The translations under genes and the position numbers were made by a program. The notes beneath the pieces were generated by a model, which made no database searches, was not told the DNA's origin, and saw only the letters and a list, made by a program, of their open reading frames with translations. From positions 1 through 64,000 of the forward strand of contig CALHWB010000016.1 in assembly GCA_938036835.1 (NCBI GenBank): a stretch of DNA of 64,000 nt, written 5' to 3'. Of this stretch, positions 55,234 through 64,000 are shown one piece after another (position 1 is the first letter of the stretch; each line of letters starts with the position of its first letter). This DNA is from an uncultured Propionibacterium sp. Its GTDB lineage: Bacteria > Actinomycetota > Actinomycetes > Propionibacteriales > Propionibacteriaceae.

Positions 55234-55299
55234 ATCCGCCGGTATCCGTGCAGATAGCTCATCCGAGGGCGATATCGCCGGGCTCGTTGTGGTATCTGC

Positions 55300-56961
55300 T
55301 CAGCGGCGGAACAGCCGGCCGGTGAGGTTGGTGACCAGGCAATCCAGTGATTGGGGTAGCTTGGCCAGGTGCCAATCGGCCGGCCCGTGATACCAGTCCA
55401 GGTCTTCCGAGTCGGCGTCCTCGTCGTCGTCGGCCGCGACGAACGCCTGCGTCCAACGCTCGGCGCCGCCCAGCACCACCGCATACGGCAGGATGCGCGA
55501 CAGTTCGGCAAGCTCCTGGCCTGGCGGGGCTTCGTCGGTGGGTTGGATACGCAGCTGGCCCGCTAGGATTCTCAGCCCGGCTAGCGCCGAACTGCCGCTC
55601 GCCGTGCGGGCAGGCATCCGGCCGTGGAGAGCGAGGAATCCGGCGGCTAGGGCAACCAGCACCAGGCCGAGCAGACCGAAACTGGTAAAGGCGACCAGCA
55701 ATCCGAGGATTGCGCAGGCTATGCCGACCAGGATCCACCCAATCCTGCTGAAGCCGTACCGGACGGTGTCGGGTCGTTGCTGGAACCAGCCCCGGGTCAT
55801 AACCTCTTCGTAGAGCTGGTTCTGCAGGGTGGGGACCGACTTGTGCAGTCGGTCGATTTCGGAGACGAGGATTCCCTCCTTGCCGATGGCATTCACCAGG
55901 GTCTGCTCGTAGTCGAGGAGTTCGTCTGTGCCCTTGCGGGCAACGATCTTCCAATCCAGTGGGTCGTAGCGGTCGCCGGCTGACAGCTCGATGATGCGTA
56001 GATGGCCTCGTACCGCCAGATCGAGGATGGTGGCGGTGATGTCGATCGGATCGACGTATTCGTCGGCCAGCGTCCCGACCAGCCCCGGACGGATGTTCCC
56101 GCGTACCCGGAAGTTCGTCTGGCCCGAGCCTACCGAGTCGAATGAGGCGATCACGGTGGGTTCGCTGGCCGCCGAATCGGCGCCGATCCGCCGGTTAAGA
56201 TGGGCCAGCAGCACCAGGCCCAGGACTGCCGCTCCGAATCCGGCCAACAGATTGCCTACCGAGTGGCCGAAGGCGCGGTCCAAACTCCAGCGGTGAGTGA
56301 TGCGTTCGCTGACTGGTATCGTGTTGCCCGAGTAGGTCATGGTGCCCTGGACGACGCCTCCGGGGGCCAGCCGGGCCTCTTCGAATTGCAGATCCGGCCC
56401 GCTTTCACCGCCGCCATAGTATACCCCGCAGGTCCTCAGCGATCCTGCCAAACCGCTTTGACAGCGGTAGTCGCCTACTAGGGCGCCCGGATGAACCACG
56501 CCGGTGACGCGTTCGATCGGAAGCGATACGCCTTGAACCAGTGGCCAATAGAACTCGACCTGGCCATCGGTGCGCATATGGGTGACCCCATCGGCCACAT
56601 AGCTCACGGTGATGGCTGCGGTGAGCCGGCTGGTGTCGAGGCCGATGACGATTGCGTCGGATTGCTTTTCGATGCTGATAGGCAAGTCCGTCCCGGCCGA
56701 GGTCGCCTTCAAATCGGTGATGGTGAAGTTGTGGATCGCATCGCCGTTGGCTGCCAGCTTGGTGTGCAGTTTGATGGCGAGCTGGGCCGGGGCGGGATTC
56801 GTCAGTTCGATCTTTGCCGAATACTCCAGCTTGCCGGCATCGGTCACCCGTGCCTCGATCTGGTAGTTCAGAATACCGCCGTCCTCGGCCCGGGCCGGGC
56901 TGCCCAGCCCGATCAGCAGCGCGGCAACCAGTAGGAACATCGCTGGGATCTTGCGGGTCAT
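55300..56961 (-). CDS. DUF2207 domain membrane protein
   Basis: A 553-aa secreted/membrane protein: signal peptide ending ARAEDGG, a beta-rich extracellular domain with VSYVADG and VVHPGALVGDYRCQSG, a TM segment near 240-260 (SVGNLLAGFGAAVLGLVLL), a cytoplasmic part (DPIDITATILDLAVRGHLRI) and another hydrophobic pair. This order is the DUF2207 architecture. The ATG at 56961 follows AAAGGAG. Function unknown. Confidence 0.88.
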   Translation of the reverse strand: MTRKIPAMFLLVAALLIGLGSPARAEDGGILNYQIEARVTDAGKLEYSAKIELTNPAPAQLAIKLHTKLAANGDAIHNFTITDLKATSAGTDLPISIEKQSDAIVIGLDTSRLTAAITVSYVADGVTHMRTDGQVEFYWPLVQGVSLPIERVTGVVHPGALVGDYRCQSGLAGSLRTCGVYYGGGESGPDLQFEEARLAPGGVVQGTMTYSGNTIPVSERITHRWSLDRAFGHSVGNLLAGFGAAVLGLVLLAHLNRRIGADSAASEPTVIASFDSVGSGQTNFRVRGNIRPGLVGTLADEYVDPIDITATILDLAVRGHLRIIELSAGDRYDPLDWKIVARKGTDELLDYEQTLVNAIGKEGILVSEIDRLHKSVPTLQNQLYEEVMTRGWFQQRPDTVRYGFSRIGWILVGIACAILGLLVAFTSFGLLGLVLVALAAGFLALHGRMPARTASGSSALAGLRILAGQLRIQPTDEAPPGQELAELSRILPYAVVLGGAERWTQAFVAADDDEDADSEDLDWYHGPADWHLAKLPQSLDCLVTNLTGRLFRR

Positions 56962-57014
56962 GTCGACTCCTTTGGCCGCTGGGCCAGCAGGCATGTGGGG
57001 ATGACAGCCCGAGT

Positions 57015-57527
57015 CTAGCGGGTTGTGGGCTTGCCCGCAGACGCATGTCCTCCTGGATATCCACCGCCGATGACGCCACCCTGCTGCGGGGACTGGTGGG
57101 TTTGCTCGTCCTCGTCTTCGTTTTCGCCGGAAGCCGATGACCCGGCCTCCGGGGTGCTGCCTACGCTTCGTGACTCGCTGGGGGTTCCCTCATAGGAGGC
57201 CTCGTTTTGGGGTACCCCGGTGATGATCGGCTCGGGAGTCCAGCGTTTGCCGGTCTGCTTGGGCGAATAGAAGGAAGTAGGTCCGGCGGCTGCCGCGTCG
57301 TTGGGTTCGGGCTGCGGATTTGCCGCGGCATTCTGGGGCGCGCGGCCGATAGCGATGGTCAAGGCCATCAGGGCCACCACCAGAGCGATCGCGCCTACGA
57401 TCAGCACGCCAACCATACCGCCACCGCCGGCTCGGCCCGGTTTGCCTGCCGGCAGCAGCCAAGGACGCTCGCCCGCCCGTTGCCCGGGCTGTACGGGGAT
57501 GATTTCGGTCTCAGCGTCGTCGGCCAT
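57015..57527 (-). CDS. Single-pass membrane protein with disordered acidic tail
   Basis: A 170-aa protein with a cytoplasmic N-terminus, one TM helix (MVGVLIVGAIALVVALMALTIAI) and a Pro/Ser/Glu-rich external tail ending in Gly-rich sequence. GGAGAG precedes the ATG. No family recognised. It is upstream of, and probably in one transcript with, DUF2207. Confidence 0.65.
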   Translation of the reverse strand: MADDAETEIIPVQPGQRAGERPWLLPAGKPGRAGGGGMVGVLIVGAIALVVALMALTIAIGRAPQNAAANPQPEPNDAAAAGPTSFYSPKQTGKRWTPEPIITGVPQNEASYEGTPSESRSVGSTPEAGSSASGENEDEDEQTHQSPQQGGVIGGGYPGGHASAGKPTTR

Positions 57528-57714
57528 GGACTCTCCGATCGGTTTATGCGGTCTTCAGCAGTCTCTCAGAATCCGTACCCTACAAGTCTAGGGGTTGGCT
57601 TCCAAGGTGTATTAAGGGAGGGTCGTCCAGAGGCCGGAGGCATGGCTTGCGGTGGCCGGGTTATTCCTTTTTGGCTAGGTGCTACCCCTTGCAGGGAGGG
57701 CTTTGATTGGGATT

Positions 57715-58560
57715 TCAACGGCTTATTCCGGCGGGTCTCAGAGCCGTCGCCAGGTCTATTGCGGGTAGGCCGGTGAGCAGTTCCACATTCTCAGTAATAG
57801 CGGCCAGGGCGCCGGTGGCGATGGCGGTGTAGGTGCTCACCCAGGCGTCGTACTGCCAATCGGGTTCGCCCGGCCAGGTGGCGCGGCGTCTCGCGTAGGC
57901 CTGTTCGACCGGCTCGTCCCGGTAGGTGTAATTACGGCCCAGCGCCCGGGTCATCTCTTCGGCCGCCTCGGTCAGCGTCAGGGCGGATGGCCCGGTGAGG
58001 GTATAGGTCATACCTCGATGCGCGGGTGCCGCGCGCAGTACTGCGGCGGCCGCCCGGGCGATGTCGGCTCTGGCCACGAACGAGCAGCGGCCATCGCCGG
58101 CCGGGCCGCAGAGCACGCCGTCGGCATCGGCGAAGGCGAGCAGCAGGTCGGCATAGAAGTTGTCCCGTAGGATCGTGAAGTCCAGCCCGGAGGCGCGGAT
58201 CGCGGTCTCGGTATGCCAATGGTCCCGGGCAAGGGTGAACTCGGCGTCCGGGGCGGCGGCTGCAAAGCTGGTGTACACCAGATGCCGTACCCCGGCTGCC
58301 ACGGCGGCCTGCACGAAGCTTTCGTGTTCGGCTCGCCGGGTGGCCGATTCACCGGCCGAGACCATCAGCACCACTCGACAGCCGGCCAGGGCCGCGGTCA
58401 GCCTCGCTCGTTCGGCGTAGGCCGCCTGCGCGATCTCGGTATTGGGCAGTCGCGGTGCCCGGGCTGGATCGCGAACCAGCAGTCTCAGCCTGGCCGGCCC
58501 GGCAAGCAGCCGGGCAACCTGACCGCCCAATGCTCCGGTGGCTCCCGAGATGGCTATCAC
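57715..58560 (-). CDS. NmrA/QorB-like NAD(P)-binding protein
   Basis: A 281-aa atypical SDR with the dinucleotide loop ISGATGALGGQVARLL and RLLVRDPARAP, then VYTSFAAAAPD and FTILRDNFYAD, typical of the SDR_a/NmrA group of quinone-reductase-like or redox-sensing proteins. The GTG at 58560 follows AGGAGGT and overlaps the stop of the osmoprotectant-binding gene by GTGA, so it is translated with the transporter operon. Its function there is unclear. Confidence 0.85.
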   Translation of the reverse strand: MIAISGATGALGGQVARLLAGPARLRLLVRDPARAPRLPNTEIAQAAYAERARLTAALAGCRVVLMVSAGESATRRAEHESFVQAAVAAGVRHLVYTSFAAAAPDAEFTLARDHWHTETAIRASGLDFTILRDNFYADLLLAFADADGVLCGPAGDGRCSFVARADIARAAAAVLRAAPAHRGMTYTLTGPSALTLTEAAEEMTRALGRNYTYRDEPVEQAYARRRATWPGEPDWQYDAWVSTYTAIATGALAAITENVELLTGLPAIDLATALRPAGISR

Positions 58561-59483
58561 TTCGACCTCCTGGCCAGCCAGTCGCTGACGATCTGAGCGG
58601 CACCCAGCTGCTCGTTCACACTGCGGGTATTCAACTCGATCAGATCCTGGGTGGTCAACCGGTCGTTGACCCGCTCGATGGCTTCGGCGGCGGCCGTATC
58701 GACGCGCCGAGACACCAGTGGGGTGATGTGCTGCGGCAGGATCAGGTTCTGTGGGTCGGCCAACGAGACCAGCCCCTCGCGGGCAATCGCGGGGTCGGCC
58801 GAGTAGATGTTGGCTAGTTGGACGGTGCCGTCGGTGAGCGCCCGCACGGTCAGCGGGCCGCCGGAATCCTCGACCGGAACCAGTTCGACGCTCACCCCGT
58901 AGGTGGCTTGCAGGCCCGCCGGGCCATAGGGGCGGGATCCGAATTCGCTGTTGGCGGCCACCTTGAGGGGCTGGTCGACATGTGCCAAGTCGGCCAGTGA
59001 ACCGAGCCGGTATTCCTTGGCGAAGGCGCCGGTTACCGTATAGGTGTCCTGGTCGGTTGCCTCGGCCGGCGACAGGACGCGCAGCCCGTCGGGCAGCACA
59101 TCGGTCAGGGCGGCCTGGATCTGATCGGCATCGCGGGCGGTGGTCTGCTTGTCGTAGTGCTGTAGCAGGTTGCCGCCATACTCGGGGAGCACGTCGATCC
59201 GCCCGGCTGTCAATTCGGGCAGATAGATCTCGCGCTGGCCGATCTGGTATTGGCGATCGACCCGGAAGCCGGCCGATTCCAGGGTTTGGGCATATAACTC
59301 GGCGATGATCTGGTTGCTGTAGTACTGCTGGCTGCCGACCACCAGCGCCCGGCCGGCTGCGGAGCCACCGGTGGCTCCCGGGGAGCCTGGCGAGTTTCCG
59401 AAGGGATCGTTGTTGCCGCAACCGGCTAGGCCGATGAGCCCTGCGAGGATGCCCAACTGTCGTCGGGTCAGGTATGCCGTCAT
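58557..59483 (-). CDS. Osmoprotectant-binding lipoprotein (OpuAC/OpuCC type)
   Basis: A 308-aa substrate-binding protein. The lipobox is LIGLAGC, then a Gly/Ser linker and family text VGSQQYYSNQIIAELYAQTLE, IDVLPEYGGNLLQHY and LTTQDLIELNTRSVNE. It binds glycine betaine or choline for the adjacent permeases. It lies in the operon after the second permease. Confidence 0.9.
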   Translation of the reverse strand: MTAYLTRRQLGILAGLIGLAGCGNNDPFGNSPGSPGATGGSAAGRALVVGSQQYYSNQIIAELYAQTLESAGFRVDRQYQIGQREIYLPELTAGRIDVLPEYGGNLLQHYDKQTTARDADQIQAALTDVLPDGLRVLSPAEATDQDTYTVTGAFAKEYRLGSLADLAHVDQPLKVAANSEFGSRPYGPAGLQATYGVSVELVPVEDSGGPLTVRALTDGTVQLANIYSADPAIAREGLVSLADPQNLILPQHITPLVSRRVDTAAAEAIERVNDRLTTQDLIELNTRSVNEQLGAAQIVSDWLARRSK

Positions 59484-59514
59484 GATCGTGACCTTCCTGG
59501 TGATGTGGTTGGGA

Positions 59515-60186
59515 TCAGCGGTGCCGGTCTTTGAGATGGGCCGGCGCGAGCAGCTGCCGAAGCAGCGCGAAACCGAATTCGAAGGCGATGGCTAGGCAGA
59601 CCACCAGGATCGAGGATGCCAGCATCTGGGGGTAGTCCTGGGTCTTCAGGCCACGGAACAGCACCCGGCCTAGCCCCCCGGCCCCGACGTAGGCGGCTAG
59701 GGTGGCGGTGGATACGACCTGGAGGGTGGCCGAGCGGATCCCGGAGACCAGCAACGGCAGGCCGAGCGGCATCTCGACCAGCCACAGCAGTTGCCATTCG
59801 GTCATGCCGTTGGCCCGGGCGGCATCCCGGGTGGCTGTCTCGATCGCGTCGATTCCGGCGTAGGCGCCCGCCAGGATCGAGGGGATGGCCAGCACCACGA
59901 AGGCGATCATCGGGCCCAGCAGCCCGACACCCAGCAGAATGCCGAGCAGGGTGACCAGTCCCAGGGTGGGTAGGGCCCGGGCCGCCCCGGTGAGGCCGAC
60001 GATCAAGCCGCGGCCGTGGCCGCTGTGGCCGATATACCAGCCGGCCGGGATCGCGATCAGGCTGGCCAGTAGCACCGCGATCACCGAATACCAGACATGC
60101 TCGCCCAGCCGGGCACCGAGCCCGACGGTTCCGGTCCAGTTATGCGCATCGGCGAGCCAGCCGAAGGCCTCTCGGAGCAGCCTCAT
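59515..60186 (-). CDS. Osmoprotectant ABC transporter permease (OpuCD-like)
   Basis: A 223-aa permease with five to six TM segments and the EAA loop AIETATRDAARANGMTEWQL. Partner of the permease at 60183 and the binding protein. Four-base overlap with the upstream gene. Confidence 0.88.
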   Translation of the reverse strand: MRLLREAFGWLADAHNWTGTVGLGARLGEHVWYSVIAVLLASLIAIPAGWYIGHSGHGRGLIVGLTGAARALPTLGLVTLLGILLGVGLLGPMIAFVVLAIPSILAGAYAGIDAIETATRDAARANGMTEWQLLWLVEMPLGLPLLVSGIRSATLQVVSTATLAAYVGAGGLGRVLFRGLKTQDYPQMLASSILVVCLAIAFEFGFALLRQLLAPAHLKDRHR

Positions 60187-60839
60187 GCGGTTCCCCCGGT
60201 GGTTTGGGTGGCTCGGTGCCAGGGCAGCAGCAGGTGCCCCGCAGCCGCTAGTAGCCGGTCGACCAGCAATGCCAGCATGACGGTGAGCAGCAGGCCGGTG
60301 AGGATCTGGGCGATGATGTTGCGCTGGAAGCCATCGATGAACAGCAGCCCCAGATTGGCCACTCCGAGCACACCACCGACGGTGACCAACGAGATGGTGC
60401 TAACGGAGACCACTCGGAGACCGGCCAATAGGGCGGGCCCGGCCAGCGGCAGTTCGACGGCCACGAAGCGATGCCCCGGCCGGTAGCCAAGGGCATCGGC
60501 GGCGTCCAGTACCGCCGGTTCGACGCTGGCTAGTGCATCGGCGGCGGCCGGCACCATCAGCGATAGCCCGTACAGCGTGAGGGCCACGATGATGTTCAGG
60601 GGGTCGCGGATGCCGGTGCCCAGAATCAGCGGTAGGCCAACGAATAGTGGCAGCGAGGGGATGGCGTACAACAGGGCGGACCCGGACAGCAGCGGCCTCC
60701 TGAGCCAGCGCACCCGAAGCGCTATTTTCCCCAGGGGCAGGGCCAATAGCAGGCTCAGCAGGATCGGCGGGCCCGATAGCAGCAGATGGGCGAAGGTCTG
60801 TTCGGCTATCAGATCGAGGTTCGCTAATACCCAGTTCAT
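60183..60839 (-). CDS. Osmoprotectant ABC transporter permease (OpuCB-like)
   Basis: A 218-aa permease with the loop ASVEPAVLDAADALGYRPGHRF as the EAA-type motif and TM segments such as LLLSGPPILLSLLLALPLG. Overlaps its neighbours by a few bases on each side, giving a tight four-gene operon. Confidence 0.88.
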   Translation of the reverse strand: MNWVLANLDLIAEQTFAHLLLSGPPILLSLLLALPLGKIALRVRWLRRPLLSGSALLYAIPSLPLFVGLPLILGTGIRDPLNIIVALTLYGLSLMVPAAADALASVEPAVLDAADALGYRPGHRFVAVELPLAGPALLAGLRVVSVSTISLVTVGGVLGVANLGLLFIDGFQRNIIAQILTGLLLTVMLALLVDRLLAAAGHLLLPWHRATQTTGGTA

Positions 60840-61663
60840 GACCGCTCCACGGTGGGGGTGAGCCGGCCCGCGGCTCGGCCGTGGGCATCCACGACGATGT
60901 CGCCCCGCTCGTTGGGCTGTAGGTGCAGCAGCCGATCGCCGCGGTCCAGCCCGAGGAAGCTGGTCACGAATTCGTTGGCCGGGGCGGCCATGATCTCGGC
61001 GCTGGTGCCCCGTTGAGCTACCTGGCCGCCCCGGGTGAGGATGACGATCTGGTCGCCCAGCAGCAGGGCCTCGTCGATGTCGTGGGTGACGAACACGATG
61101 GTTTTGCCCAACTCGGCCTGTAGTCTCAGTAGTTCCTGTTGCAGATCCCGGCGTACCAGGGGGTCGACCGCGCCGAAGGGCTCGTCCATCAACAGGATGT
61201 TTGGGTCGGGTGCCAGCGCACGCGCCACCCCGACTCGCTGTTGCTGGCCTCCGGAGAGCTGACTCGGGTATCTGGTGGCCAGGTCGGGGTCCAGGCCAAC
61301 CAATTCCATCAGTTCGCTGGCCCGCCGATGGGCTTGGCTGCGGGGTACCCCGGTCAGCCGGGGTACGGTGGCGATGTTGTCGATTACTCTTCGATGCGGC
61401 AGCAGCCCGGCGTGTTGCATGACGTAGCCGATGCGTCGCCGCAGGGCCACCGCGTCGGTTCTCGCGATGTCTTCGCCATCGATCCGTACGCTGCCGCAGG
61501 TGGGTTTGACCATGCGGTTGATCATGCGCAGGATCGTGGTCTTGCCGCAGCCGGACGAGCCCACCAGGACGCAGGTGCTGTGGGCTGGGATGACTGCGTT
61601 GAACTGGTCTACCGCGGTGGTGCCGTCGGGGTACCGCTTCGTTACATGGTCGAGCTCGATCAC
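60836..61663 (-). CDS. Osmoprotectant ABC transporter ATP-binding protein (OpuCA-like)
   Basis: The ATPase of the betaine/choline importer: Walker A VGSSGCGKTTILRM, signature SQLSGGQQQRVGVARAL, Walker B ILLMDEPFGAVD, then THDIDEALLLGDQ. The C-terminus lacks clear tandem CBS domains. The GTG at 61663 is chosen because AGGAGA lies 6 nt upstream; an ATG at 61681 is the alternative. It is the first gene of the operon. Confidence 0.88.
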   Translation of the reverse strand: MIELDHVTKRYPDGTTAVDQFNAVIPAHSTCVLVGSSGCGKTTILRMINRMVKPTCGSVRIDGEDIARTDAVALRRRIGYVMQHAGLLPHRRVIDNIATVPRLTGVPRSQAHRRASELMELVGLDPDLATRYPSQLSGGQQQRVGVARALAPDPNILLMDEPFGAVDPLVRRDLQQELLRLQAELGKTIVFVTHDIDEALLLGDQIVILTRGGQVAQRGTSAEIMAAPANEFVTSFLGLDRGDRLLHLQPNERGDIVVDAHGRAAGRLTPTVERS

Positions 61664-61681
61664 CGATCGTCTCCTGTCCAT

Positions 61682-62032
61682 CGGGTTAACCAACCGTAAC
61701 CACCAAGGCCGCGGCAATCCATCACCGCGGCCCGTGGCGGCCCGCAGGAGATCACGAGGCGGTCGGCTCGCCGAGTTGGTCGGTCTACTCTGGCGTGGCA
61801 CGCAGGTCTATGCCTTCGCCCGGCTGCTGGCGGGTGGGCTAGATGACTTCTGTGGCGTGGCCGGCCAGGGTCCAAAACAATGCTGCACCTGATAACTTCT
61901 CAGCAATGCCCCCGTGTGGCGGGTTGAAGTAGGCGAAACCTTGTGATGTTCTGAGAGAAATTAAGGATCGATGCTTCATCGGTCGCAGATGAGCGCGGGC
62001 CGTGCGTCCGCACCGTACGAGGAGTCCCCAAC
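61682..62032. other. 350-bp divergent intergenic region
   Basis: Lies between the osmoprotectant operon and the LGFP hydrolase gene and must hold both promoters. I looked for a c-di-AMP riboswitch, common before cell-wall hydrolase genes, and did not see its conserved core. No gene is supported. Confidence 0.5.
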
Positions 62033-63484
62033 TTGGCAGTTCGAAATCGCGCTCTGGCCTGGTTGCAGTCATCTGCAGCCGTGCTGGCCGTGGCTTGCAC
62101 GCTGATCTGGCAACCGGTCGCTGTCTCGCGGGCGGAAGAGACCATCCCGGCCCCGGTTCCTGGGCCGTCGGCTTCTGCGCAGTCCGCGACTCCGAGCGGA
62201 TCGGCCGTTCCCGACGATCCGCCGGCTCCCGGCGAGTCGGCCGCGCCAGGTCCTACTCAGGCCACCGAGCAGACCGGCCCAGCCGGAACTCCCGTAGTCG
62301 CCGAGTCCGTTGAATCGAGCGGCTCGGTTTTCGCGTCGGGTTCTGGATCGTTTGTGGTTAAGAACGGTTTCTTGACCTACTATCGGGCGAGCGGCGCGCA
62401 AACCGGTGCCTTGGGCTATCCCTTATCCGGGGAGATTCCCACTGCCAACGGCGGGGTGTGCCAGGTTTTCCAGGGTGGCACCTTGTGGTGGTCGCCGCAT
62501 ACCGATGTGGTGCTGACCCGTAACGGCATGCATTCGGAGTATCAACGGCTCGGTTTCGAATCCGGTCAGTTGGGTTACCCCACCGGCGATGAGCGCGCCA
62601 CCCATGGTGGCTATGTGCAGATCTTCCAGGGTGGCACATTGTGGTACCGGAATGGTGTGGTCTATTTGACCAAGTCCGGTTTCGATAACTATGTCCGTGG
62701 TCAGGGGCTGGACTGGGGACAGTTGGGTTTCCCGGTCACCGATGAAGGAGCCGCTCGGGACGGTGGTGCCTGGCAGCGATTCGAGAATGGTCTGCTGATG
62801 TGGCATCGCTTCACCGATGTCGCCAAGGTGAGTAACGGCTTCGGCCAGTACTTTGCCGGGCAGGGTCACGAGTGGGGTCAGCTTGGCTACCCGGTGGGGG
62901 ACGAGCGGGCCACGCGCGATGGCGGGCGCGTGCAGGACTTCCAGAATGGCGTCTTGTTCTGGAGCGCCGGCAGCGATGTGCACAAGACGATGAACGGTTT
63001 CCGGTCTGCCTATGGCCAGCGCGGGTGGGAATGGAGCTGGCTGGGCTACCCAGCCAGTGAGGAGTATTGGAACGGAGTCGGTGTGGTGCAGGATTTCCAG
63101 GGTGGCACCATGTACTACGACCGCGTCGGGCTGACCGTGACCCCCGGTACCAGGGCGCTCGAGTGGGGTTATACCCAACTGGGCAAGCCCTATGCGATGG
63201 GCGCGACCGGCCCGAATGCCTATGACTGCTCCGGGTTCACCCAGGCGGCATTTGGCGCGGTCGGGGTTTCCATCCCGCGCACATCCTATTCGCAACCTAC
63301 CGCGGGTATCTCGGTGCCGTACGAATCGCTGGAGCCCGGTGACCTGGTGTTTTCCTACGGTTATGGGCATGTTGCCATCTATGCGGGTGATGGCAAGGTG
63401 ATCAATGCGCTCAGCTATGGCACGCCGTTGAGTATCACTCCGCTCTACGGTGGGTTCAGCGGGGCGGTTCGTGTGGTGCGTTGA
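62033..63484 (+). CDS. Secreted LGFP-repeat protein with NlpC/P60 hydrolase domain
   Basis: A 483-aa exported protein. Signal peptide (residues 1-34) and a Pro/Ser-rich linker to about 100 are followed by LGFP-type repeats (GQLGYPTGDE, GQLGFPVTDE, GQLGYPVGDE, SWLGYPASEE), each about 50 residues and probably binding the cell wall. The C-terminal NlpC/P60 domain has catalytic Cys399 (NAYDCSGFTQ) and His446 (GYGHVAIYAG). The TTG at 62033 follows GAGGAG. It is a peptidoglycan endopeptidase by family. Confidence 0.9.
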   Translation: MAVRNRALAWLQSSAAVLAVACTLIWQPVAVSRAEETIPAPVPGPSASAQSATPSGSAVPDDPPAPGESAAPGPTQATEQTGPAGTPVVAESVESSGSVFASGSGSFVVKNGFLTYYRASGAQTGALGYPLSGEIPTANGGVCQVFQGGTLWWSPHTDVVLTRNGMHSEYQRLGFESGQLGYPTGDERATHGGYVQIFQGGTLWYRNGVVYLTKSGFDNYVRGQGLDWGQLGFPVTDEGAARDGGAWQRFENGLLMWHRFTDVAKVSNGFGQYFAGQGHEWGQLGYPVGDERATRDGGRVQDFQNGVLFWSAGSDVHKTMNGFRSAYGQRGWEWSWLGYPASEEYWNGVGVVQDFQGGTMYYDRVGLTVTPGTRALEWGYTQLGKPYAMGATGPNAYDCSGFTQAAFGAVGVSIPRTSYSQPTAGISVPYESLEPGDLVFSYGYGHVAIYAGDGKVINALSYGTPLSITPLYGGFSGAVRVVR

Positions 63485-63499
63485 CCGTTTGGGCCGGCA

Positions 63500-63552
63500 C
63501 CAATAGGGGTTCCGGCCGCCGTCCACTGGACGGGGGCCGGAACCCCTATTGG
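63500..63552 (+). terminator. Strong terminator, 18-bp perfect stem
   Basis: CCAATAGGGGTTCCGGCC (63500-63517) pairs perfectly with GGCCGGAACCCCTATTGG (63535-63552). Inside, CCGTCC/GGACGG extends the stem with one mismatch to an ACT loop. No T tract. It ends the hydrolase transcript before the next gene. Confidence 0.85.
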
Positions 63553-63559
63553 GCTGCCC

Positions 63560-63565
63560 TACCCT
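63560..63565 (+). promoter_or_regulatory. -10 box TACCCT, leaderless promoter
   Basis: TACCCT ends six bases before the ATG at 63572, the same spacing as the other presumed leaderless genes. Confidence 0.45.
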
Positions 63566-63571
63566 GAGGCC

Positions 63572-64000
63572 ATGGTGCACCTCTTCGAGCCGATCGCACT
63601 GCGCGATGTGGTCGTCAACAATCGTGCCTGGGTGGCGCCGATGTGCCAGTTCTCGGTGGAGGCGCGGGATGGGGCGCCCACCGACTGGCATCTGGTGCAT
63701 CTGGGGTCGCGCGCGGTGGGTGGCTTCGGGTTGGTCATGACCGAGGCTACTGCGGTTACTCCGGAGGGCCGGATCACCCCCCAGGACGTTGGGCTATGGA
63801 ATGATCGGCAGGTCGCCGCTTGGCGTTCGATAACCGGGTTTGTGCATACCCAGGACGCTCGGATAGGTGTGCAGTTGGCTCATGCCGGCCGCAAAGCCAG
63901 CACGTTTAGGCCCTGGGAGGCCAATGACCGGCGCACCGTTGGGGAACAGGATGGCGGCTGGCAGACCGTTGCGCCAGCCGATGTCGCCTTTCCCGGTCTG
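63572..64000 (+). CDS. NADH:flavin oxidoreductase, Old Yellow Enzyme family (partial)
   Basis: The gene runs off the window after about 143 residues. The visible N-terminus has LFEPIALRDVVVNNRAWVAPMCQFS, DWHLVHLGSRAVGGFGLVMTEATAV, and IGVQLAHAGRKAS with the FMN/His region, matching YqjM-type ene-reductases. The single Cys in APMCQFS is the redox-tuning Cys of that subgroup. Confidence 0.9.
   Translation, partial: MVHLFEPIALRDVVVNNRAWVAPMCQFSVEARDGAPTDWHLVHLGSRAVGGFGLVMTEATAVTPEGRITPQDVGLWNDRQVAAWRSITGFVHTQDARIGVQLAHAGRKASTFRPWEANDRRTVGEQDGGWQTVAPADVAFPGL

Noticed and set aside
61682..62032. c-di-AMP (ydaO-type) riboswitch upstream of the NlpC/P60 gene
   Set aside because: Such elements often precede cell-wall hydrolases, but the conserved core is not seen here.

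Overview
The window is high-GC DNA with actinobacterial gene order (glmU-prs-rplY-pth-mfd-lipoprotein-mazG-eno-ftsB/divIC-DUF501-ppx). The housekeeping order, the frequent TANNNT boxes six bases before start codons and the catabolic content suit an actinobacterium of the Propionibacteriaceae type. That placement is an inference from gene content, not from a search. No rRNA, CRISPR array, intact insertion sequence or origin was seen.

Region 1 (1-12.9 kb) is conserved housekeeping: tRNA-Gln, UDP-GlcNAc synthesis, PRPP synthesis, ribosomal protein bL25, peptidyl-tRNA hydrolase, transcription-repair coupling, nucleotide sanitation, enolase, a divisome protein, an exopolyphosphatase/GppA-type phosphatase, and a tRNA with anticodon UAA but an unexpectedly short variable loop. 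Region 2 (12.9-21.7 kb) has a metallophosphoesterase facing a compact five-gene operon: SWIM zinc-finger protein, DUF5691, MoxR AAA+ ATPase, DUF5682 (TraB/ChaN/EreA-like motifs) and a VWA/CoxE protein. This overlapping cassette is the best candidate for an uncharacterised system. Region 3 (21.8-26.4 kb) holds two GntR/YtrA-type units, each with a clear operator: one drives a DUF1648 protein and a CPBP protease gene broken by an in-frame TAG, the other an ABC transporter.

Region 4 (26.9-43.4 kb) is a catabolic island. A beta-alanyl-CoA/3-aminobutyryl-CoA ammonia-lyase-like hotdog enzyme, an acyl-CoA dehydrogenase and EtfB-EtfA-FixC-FixX form an amino-acyl-CoA deamination and reduction module. 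A PucR-type and a GntR/FadR-type regulator follow, then an SDR, a DadA-like oxidase, a DapA-like aldolase/deaminase and a proline-racemase-family enzyme, which together fit hydroxyproline breakdown. An Asp/Glu racemase gene broken by a TAA, a sodium:amino-acid symporter with its MetS-like small subunit, and a CoA-acylating aldehyde dehydrogenase complete it. An 11-base motif repeats upstream of two of the transcription units.

Region 5 (43.8-47.9 kb) has lower GC and looks acquired: a possible small peptide precursor, a strong hairpin, an ABC permease, a CPBP-like membrane protein, a radical SAM/SPASM gene that has lost its iron-sulfur core, and an ABC ATPase. Its right edge runs into the 3' end of a beta-propeller lactonase gene. 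Region 6 (47.8-64 kb) returns to ordinary genes: lactonase, DUF2252, a Bax inhibitor-1-like protein, Nudix, a lipoprotein, 3-methyladenine DNA glycosylase, an SRPBCC protein, DUF2207, an osmoprotectant ABC transporter with an NmrA-like protein, a secreted LGFP-repeat NlpC/P60 hydrolase and the start of an Old Yellow Enzyme gene that runs off the window.
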